From Pleurotus djamor (lineage: Eukaryota; Basidiomycota; Agaricomycetes; Agaricales; Pleurotaceae), in contig JAPEVF010001089.1 in assembly GCA_029747585.1 (NCBI GenBank), positions 1 through 14,124 of the forward strand: a DNA stretch of 14,124 nucleotides, given 5' to 3'. Numbering within the stretch: the first letter of the stretch is position 1; every line of letters starts with the position of its first letter. The notes below the pieces were generated by a model, which saw nothing but the letters and a program-made list of their open reading frames with translations, did not search any database and was not told the origin of the DNA. Positions 9,040-14,124 of this stretch are shown one piece after another. The translations under genes and the position numbers were made by a program.

Positions 9040-9390
9040 GCAAAATGATTACATTAATATAGAGATTGAAGGGGGCACATTGGACGACTCGATGGCCAGA
9101 TGTCTTGTCTGCCACGGGATGGTTTTGGAATGGATGTGGTGCAGTAGCCGTACCTTCATTGTCCGCCACCTTCCTCGCAGGCCTAACACCTTGAGAATCC
9201 CCGTTCCTGACGCTCCTTCTGCAGACGTACCACAGTCACCTTTTACTCACTCTTCCATTACAGGGGATACCACTCCTCTACCCATTAAACCACCGCATTC
9301 CTCGCCCCTCTGGACCTGATATGACGAAGTGCACTGGTTGAATTCGACGATGGTGCTGGTGTCGCTCGATGAACCAACAGCGAGATTGGT
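9040..9390. other. Convergent spacer between HET gene 1 and the methyltransferase gene
   Basis: These 351 bp hold the 3' UTRs of two converging genes. A plus-strand frame open from about 8933 to 9319 crosses it. Its peptide (EIEGGTLDDSMARCLVCHGM... with a Pro-rich end) matches no family I know but lacks obvious low complexity, so it may belong to an alternative HET gene 1 terminus. Otherwise I see nothing here. Confidence 0.4.
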
Positions 9391-10125
9391 TCAACATATA
9401 CTAGGTACCAGACGGTATGGTACACTCTCAGCGAACCGTTCCCACTCTTCTCCAAAATTTTGCTTCAACCCTTCATCCTCCGCACGCATCCTCAACGCCA
9501 GCATCGCGACGATCCCAATAGTTTGAGTGCACCAATAAATCCACGCGACCGATTCTGCGAAATACGGTAGCCCACTCCCCCTCAACCACGACCCAGGAGC
9601 GAATAATACCATTGTTACACCAAGGACCATGGAAAACCAGCCGGTGTAGCTCGGATGACGAACGTAGGCGTAGGGACCAGAGGTGACGAGCTGGTGGTCT
9701 GCGTGGATACGGATCTGGAAGTCAAACATTTTCCCAAGTGTCTTGAAACACCAGAGACGTAGCAGACTCCCTGCGACGGCCATCATTCCACCAATGACCA
9801 AGATCAATGATATGTCGCTCGTGCTCTGGAAAGTATACCGCGACGGAGACTTGTTAAACGACGAGTTGACCTCCATCGCTGCGGTGCCCCAAACAAAAAT
9901 CTACACGTTGCGTAGAGGTAAGTCCGGTCTTCTCTCTCATCCAAGCCGAAATGAATTCATTCTTACTCGGAGAAAGAAGACTTGATATCTAGCCGTTCGC
10001 TCGAATATCCCTTTTCGCTGGCGTTCTTTTTCTTCGACGGGTGGTTTTGGTGGTGTCGATGTCCAATGGAAGGCTAGCGCGGTGGATAAGACGATCGCCG
10101 CCTTGAGAAGTGTTGGAGCAATCAT
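9391..10125 (-). CDS. Isoprenylcysteine carboxyl methyltransferase (ICMT)-family membrane protein
   Basis: Two exons, 10125-9967 and 9900-9391, with a 66-bp GT-AG intron in phase 0, give 222 aa. The N terminus is a membrane helix (IAPTLLKAAIVLSTALAF), followed by a PPKPP linker and ERTARYQVFFLRIFVWGTAA across the splice. The core has the family pattern: LLRLWCFKTLGKMFDF, DHQLVTSGPYAYVRHPSY (RHP at 134-136, the S-adenosylmethionine-binding region), two or more hydrophobic spans, and the C-terminal EDEGLKQNFGEEWERF...VPYRLVP at about 194-219. ICMT/Ste14 methylates the C-terminal isoprenylcysteine of CaaX proteins such as Ras and mating pheromones at the ER. Basidiomycetes carry many shorter ICMT-like paralogues of this layout, so the substrate here is open. 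The upstream GTG reading (from 10170) is less likely than ATG 10125. It lies between two HET genes, convergent with gene 1 and co-oriented with gene 2. Confidence 0.88.
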
Positions 10126-10681
10126 GTTGGTGTTGTAAGATGGTAATAACGATTCCGCGGTGAGGTTCACCCACGAGATACGGCGGAATAAGGGAGTTGT
10201 CGGTCGTAAATTCTTTCGCGGGATGCTTTAAACAATTGTCGCAACAGCCCAATGTACCCTACTCTCATGGCGGTTAGGCGTGTCAAACTACAAATAACAG
10301 AGTACGTCGGTGTCAATACAGCGCCCACACAGAAAACATACTGACTGTCATGGTAGTACGACTTGGCTCTTCGCGCCCGGGCTTCATCGACACCAGTGGT
10401 GTTTTGTGCCTCTCCTAGGTGAGGCTACCAAGAGGATGATTCCGCTGGTATCCGGAAGCCCTGGTCGATGATGTTGTATTCAGTTCTAGTCTCGCAAAAA
10501 GCCACCGCGCGCCCAGTTGCAAGGTCACGCTAGGAAATTGGATTCAAGTAGAGTATGTGGTAGCTTGGGTTACAATCCTTAAGGACAAAGTAGGATCAGT
10601 CCCGTGCGCAAAAGTGAAGGGTCCAGCAAAATGTACGAAGGGAAGAGTGGAACTAGGGTACTCTTGCATTGATGAAATCCT
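10126..10681. other. Intergenic region upstream of the methyltransferase gene
   Basis: This 556-bp region should contain the promoter of the minus-strand ICMT-like gene and the 3' UTR of HET gene 2. No sustained minus-strand ORF remains. A plus-strand frame from 10557 to 10955 is antisense to the HET gene 2 end and is treated as a shadow. I see no tRNA-like hairpins, repeats or terminal inverted repeats. Confidence 0.45.
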
Positions 10682-12301
10682 CTACGATTCATCTGTCTTG
10701 TCCCGCGGGACAACATACACTGGGACGCCTGCATTTGAATTGTTTTTGTTTCCTCCGCTTTTGATTCCTCCCGTCGCGCAAAGGACAGCTGTCAAACGAT
10801 TCGTATGCCAGTATCTCTGCTACCCAGAAAGCATCAACTTACCGTCAAATCTCTTCGTTTGCGATACCAACCTACGACGGCACTGTCGGCATTCCTCGAA
10901 GAAACTCTCGATTGCGACCGTTTCCCCGGTAATGGGATCTCTGTGGACGAGATGAACTTTGTTGAAATTTCACGGCTCATAGACTCCCTGGAGGACACGA
11001 AAATTTTTCATGGAGTTACTGGGAAGTGGATCTAGAGTAAAGAGGACGTATGTAGATCGGGTTGCTCTGTCCGGATGTGAATGGAGGACATGGATGAACG
11101 AAACGTTGCCCCTCAGGCTTTGATGGTATTTGCAGAACTTCTTCATGGCGCCTCGAAGGTCCCAAATGGTCGGTAATGCCGCGAACCGGTTTATCTAGAC
11201 AAAACCAACCGTTAGTTTGAGCTCCAATGTTGGTGGCGTGGTTCGCAGAATTTCTATGTGATGTACGTACCAGAAACATTGGCAGCGAAGGACTTAGTGG
11301 AGGGTCTTGGCAGGCTATGGTGAGACGTTCCAACGCCCTCTCCCGACCTTCGCCATAACAGTGAGGAACACAAACACGCAGCAAGGATATTAATGAGTAT
11401 ACGGCATCTTCAGGCTCTGTGGTAGTGCGTGATTTCGCCCAAGAAAGGACGGATGATAGGTGTTTGCGGTCTGGTTCAAACGGTAGGTACAAGAAATTGC
11501 GGTGGATGCCTAAGGTTAGCTAGGTTAGTGATATTGTCACGTCTCAGAGGCTTGTAAGTGGGCTTACCTGCGGCCATCGCGACTTGTTCTCGAAGAATTC
11601 GTCCGTTTAACCCAAGGTCGAAGAGCTCCCGGTCCTGATGCTCTTGAGAGACACCTAAACCACGTATTACATCGAATTTTGAGCTGGAAACTCGCGTCCA
11701 ATTCCCGTAGAAGAATGCCAGACGGGTGGGTGCCAAAAGTTCTTGTAGCGTCCACCCACGAGTAAACCACGAGGATCGCGGGAGGGACTGGGCATCGCGA
11801 GCATCGGCGAGGTAAACGATACAGACATATGCGTTTTTATACCACCAATACATTGATTGGATCGATGTGTCAAGTTCATCGCCGTCGTCCTGGTTGATGC
11901 AAGCGCTATCCATCCATACGTATCGGCAGCCATAGGTCTTGAAAGCAATGCGGCAGAAATGGTTGAACTTGCTATCCAAGGGTGCCTGATATTTACGTGA
12001 GCGAAAGAAGGGGTCCACGGTAACGAAGTCGTAGGGGGTTGTAGAGGGGAAAGGAAAATAGTTTTGGCTTCGTCTCCGTAGATGTTTGAAAGTCAGCTCG
12101 TTTGGATCCCAGCGATGCGAAAGGATCGCATAGACAGTGGAATCAGAGACGTCGGTGGCGAAACATCTCCGTTTGATGTCGTAGAGTCGCTTTGGTCGTC
12201 GATTACGCAGCTGAGTACATCACGATCGGGCAAGGGTTGAGCTCACACAATACGGGTAACCGGGCGATTACAACGAAGTAACTCACATTTTCGTGGGGCA
12301 T
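10682..12301 (-). CDS. HET-domain protein, gene 2, with an in-frame TGA near the 3' end
   Basis: Exons: 12301-12287 (MPHEN, 15 nt), 12210-11568, 11509-11271, 11194-10843 and 10788-10682, with GT-AG introns of 76, 58, 76 and 54 bp. The span is 452 codons. Landmarks: RLYDIKRRCF, YAILSHRW at 32-39, YVWMDSACIN at 102-111, VCIVYLADA at 134-142, SWFTRGWTLQELLAP at 152-166, then EPEDAVYSLISLL and CYGEGRERAL. It is a paralogue of HET gene 1 with matching intron positions and phases for the first three introns; it has about 24 extra residues between the SHRW and YVWMDS blocks. Codon 374 (10972-10970) is TGA in frame, which would end the protein at 373 aa. Downstream, HRDPITGE...FFEECRQCR still resembles HET1 ...MLEECSRCY, and the last exon (VPVYVVPRDK) resembles HET1 LLECVVEQD. 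So either the gene is a recent nonsense allele, or a small intron (10957-11019 or 10957-10998, both multiples of three) removes the TGA. Confidence 0.8.
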
Positions 12302-13028
12302 GGTGATGGTGCAGAAAGAAACAGAGGTGACCGGTGACCCATGAAGGCATGAGGCAGTGGTCAGATTTGCGTGAAACAGCTGATGAGGCATGGCACATCG
12401 CGTGGTAGGCTATGTGAGAGTGGAATTTCCATCCGTACTCTCATTTTGTGAAGTTGAAGAACAAGGAGCCTCTGTCTCAGTAGCGGCAAGACATGCTAGT
12501 GCTGCGCATGGAGAGCTCCCCTAGAGTACTAAGGCTGCTATTTGTATTTCCGGGAGGAGGGTCGAGCGTTTTTGCGCTTCAACGGGAGCCGCCCGGAGAT
12601 CGAGTCGCTCAAGTGCGATACTCTCCTTGAGGTAGTACGTGGGGCATGAGCTCGACTTGAGCCAACGCCTTGAGATTTGAAAGACAGTGACAGATGCAGT
12701 TGCGGAGGATGGGGGGAGTGGGACGCTTGTTGCCGAAAGAATCGCAGGGCAATCGAGGGTCGGACCGCCTCCCCAAAACGACCCCCAGGTCAGGGTCATC
12801 TAATCGACCTCTGTTGATCAAGAATAACAAAAAATGACAAGTGAGTCGGCGTGCATGAGGCAGACATGAGGCAAACACAAAGGAAAACCTACCGGTCAAA
12901 GCGGTACATATGGACGAGGATCGAAATATCCTATTGGACGCCACGGCCACGCGACAATCCATGACCTGGTTCAGCTCGAGCTCGAGGTGCAATGGGAAGC
13001 CCAACAGATCCTTTGTTTCCTCCCATCA
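12302..13028. other. Intergenic region between HET gene 2 and the F-box gene
   Basis: These 727 bp should hold the divergent promoters of the two flanking genes. Minus-strand frames are open at 12521-12799 and 12609-13004. The first includes a helical stretch (LKESIALERLDLRAAPVEAQ) but no known domain, and neither has a supported splice model. The frame of the F-box gene stays open upstream of its ATG to about 12940 (HDLVQLELEVQWEAQQ), so its N terminus may reach into this region through an unseen exon. Confidence 0.4.
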
Positions 13029-14124
13029 ATGAACACGGTCGCGAGGATCTCCAAGGCTCCTCCAGAGGTTCTCTCCCATGTTTTCCTGCTACTTTCAGGC
13101 GACAGCAATTACGACGACAATCTTCGCGTTTGCCTTGTCTGCAAATCGTGGCTTCCAATTGCTCGAGCCGCGCTGTACCGATGCGTAACCATCGCCGATT
13201 TCGAGATTCATGCATTCGCTAGGACCATCGACATCAACGAATCACTCCTAGTTCTCATCAGACATTTCACACTTCGCTGCGCCTTGGCCCCATCATCGGC
13301 TGACAAGTTTTCGTGGATGAAATACTCCCCGCGTTATCCAATCACCAGAAAACACTCCGCTCGTTCCACCTTCAATCCTCTTCCCTCACAGAGCCGTGGC
13401 AGCACGCCGAAGTGATCAAAGTCCTTCCTGCTCTCCGCCACCTTGACGTCGACACCAATATCTTCCCAAGTATCCACGTGATGAAACAATTTATCTCGTC
13501 ATTCCCAAATCTACGCACTCTGGATGTGAATGAGGACCATGAAAGGGAGTTTTCGGAAGAGTGGTGGGATAAACCCACCAGGGACATCCCTCCGAAATTT
13601 CCTCCCTCTATTCGTAGCCTCGCATTTCATACACCCTCTTGCGAGACAATGAAGTCCCTACTGAAGTGGGTACCTCACCACCCCGACGCTCCGCTTCCTA
13701 TTGAAAGATTCTCGACTACAATCGAGAGCGCGGAGAATGAAGTAAGACTAGGAGAATTGCTAAGGTCATTTGGTATGGAGCTCACCTCTCTGATACTAAG
13801 CTACCGTCGCCCGTCCCGTACGTTCGTGAAACCCAAGCATAATTCCTCCATCCTCACGCGCTTCTTTAGATCTACATGCCTTTGACCTCAGCTCCAATAC
13901 AAGTCTGCGATTCTTGAGGCTTGATATCCTCTTCGACGGAAACTCCGATCGGATGAAGGAGCACCTTTCCGGAACCCTCGCCTCACTTTCACCGTCTTCA
14001 TTACGAAATATCGAAATCAGCCTCGAGATGGGCCGCACTCGTGCTCCGTACTTCCAATTCATGCCCTGGGGACTCTTGGATAAGGCAGCGGGAGACGCAG
14101 AGATCCGAATCTCTGTGCTCTGTC
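13029..14124 (+). CDS. F-box protein, 3' partial, with apparent frameshift
   Basis: The frame from ATG 13029 encodes an F-box-like segment at about residues 5-55: ISKAPPEVLSHVFLLL, then LRVCLVCKSWLPIARAALYRCVTI, the usual Pro-Pro-Glu-Val-Leu start and Cys-Lys-Ser-Trp core. It continues to LIRHFTLRCALAPSSADK (about residue 93). From 13309 the coding signal moves to another frame (VDEILPALSNHQKTLRSFHL...), consistent with one base missing in the T run at 13308-13311. That frame runs to 13817, a GT-AG intron (13818-13869, 52 bp) follows, and the last exon (13870-14124) leaves the window. The C-terminal part has leucine-rich-repeat-like spacing (ALRHLDVD, NLRTLDVN, SLRFLRLDI, SLRNIEI). F-box proteins bind Skp1 and choose substrates for SCF ubiquitin ligases; basidiomycetes have large, unstable families of them. 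I found no intron that explains the frame change. The start is uncertain because the frame is open further upstream. Confidence 0.72.

Noticed and set aside
10126..10560. Possible tRNA or mobile-element ends between the ICMT-like gene and HET gene 2
   Set aside because: I found no cloverleaf-like arms, terminal inverted repeats or target-site duplications by eye.
10557..10955. Plus-strand ORF of 132 codons
   Set aside because: It is antisense to the last exons of HET gene 2 and has no recognisable domain.
12521..13004. Two overlapping minus-strand ORFs upstream of the F-box gene
   Set aside because: They have no domain, no consistent splice signals and no supporting neighbour; they probably lie in the divergent promoter region.

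Overview
The window reads as nuclear DNA of a filamentous basidiomycete, most likely an Agaricomycete. Five genes can be rebuilt only by removing short GT-AG introns of about 50-90 bp. The gene content also fits: an INO80 subunit, a small secreted-type single-pass membrane protein, an ICMT-like methyltransferase, two HET-domain genes and an F-box protein. No bacterial-style operons, CRISPR arrays, tRNAs or rRNAs were seen. Four ambiguous bases (near 19, 559, 4535 and 4636) suggest a draft assembly.

Layout. 1-257: the 3' end of an unrecognised plus-strand gene. 258-793: a convergent spacer. 794-2741 (minus): a seven-exon gene for an Ies1-like subunit of the INO80 chromatin remodeller. 2742-2950: a short head-to-head promoter region. 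2951-4150 (plus): a four-exon gene for a signal-peptide, single-TM glycoprotein with a Ser/Pro-rich tail. 4151-7551: a gene-poor stretch of about 3.4 kb with simple repeats, a few weak ORFs and a clear but diverged direct duplication (about 5388-6050 and 6391-7093, roughly 1 kb apart).

7552-12301 is the most interesting block. HET gene 1 (plus, 7552-9039) and HET gene 2 (minus, 10682-12301) are paralogues in inverted orientation, with an ICMT-family methyltransferase gene (minus, 9391-10125) between them. The two HET genes share a tiny first exon (12 and 15 nt) and the same intron phases at the first three introns, so the pair arose by duplication. HET gene 2 carries an in-frame TGA late in the ORF, yet homology to its paralogue continues past it, so it is either decaying or has an extra small intron there.

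12302-13028 holds no convincing gene. 13029-14124 (plus) is an F-box protein gene that runs off the window and appears broken by a one-base frameshift in a T run near 13308.

Functional links are limited. IES1 and the membrane-protein gene may share a promoter. The HET/ICMT/F-box half looks like a fast-evolving accessory region of the kind linked to self/non-self recognition in fungi; that role is inferred from family knowledge and not shown by the sequence.
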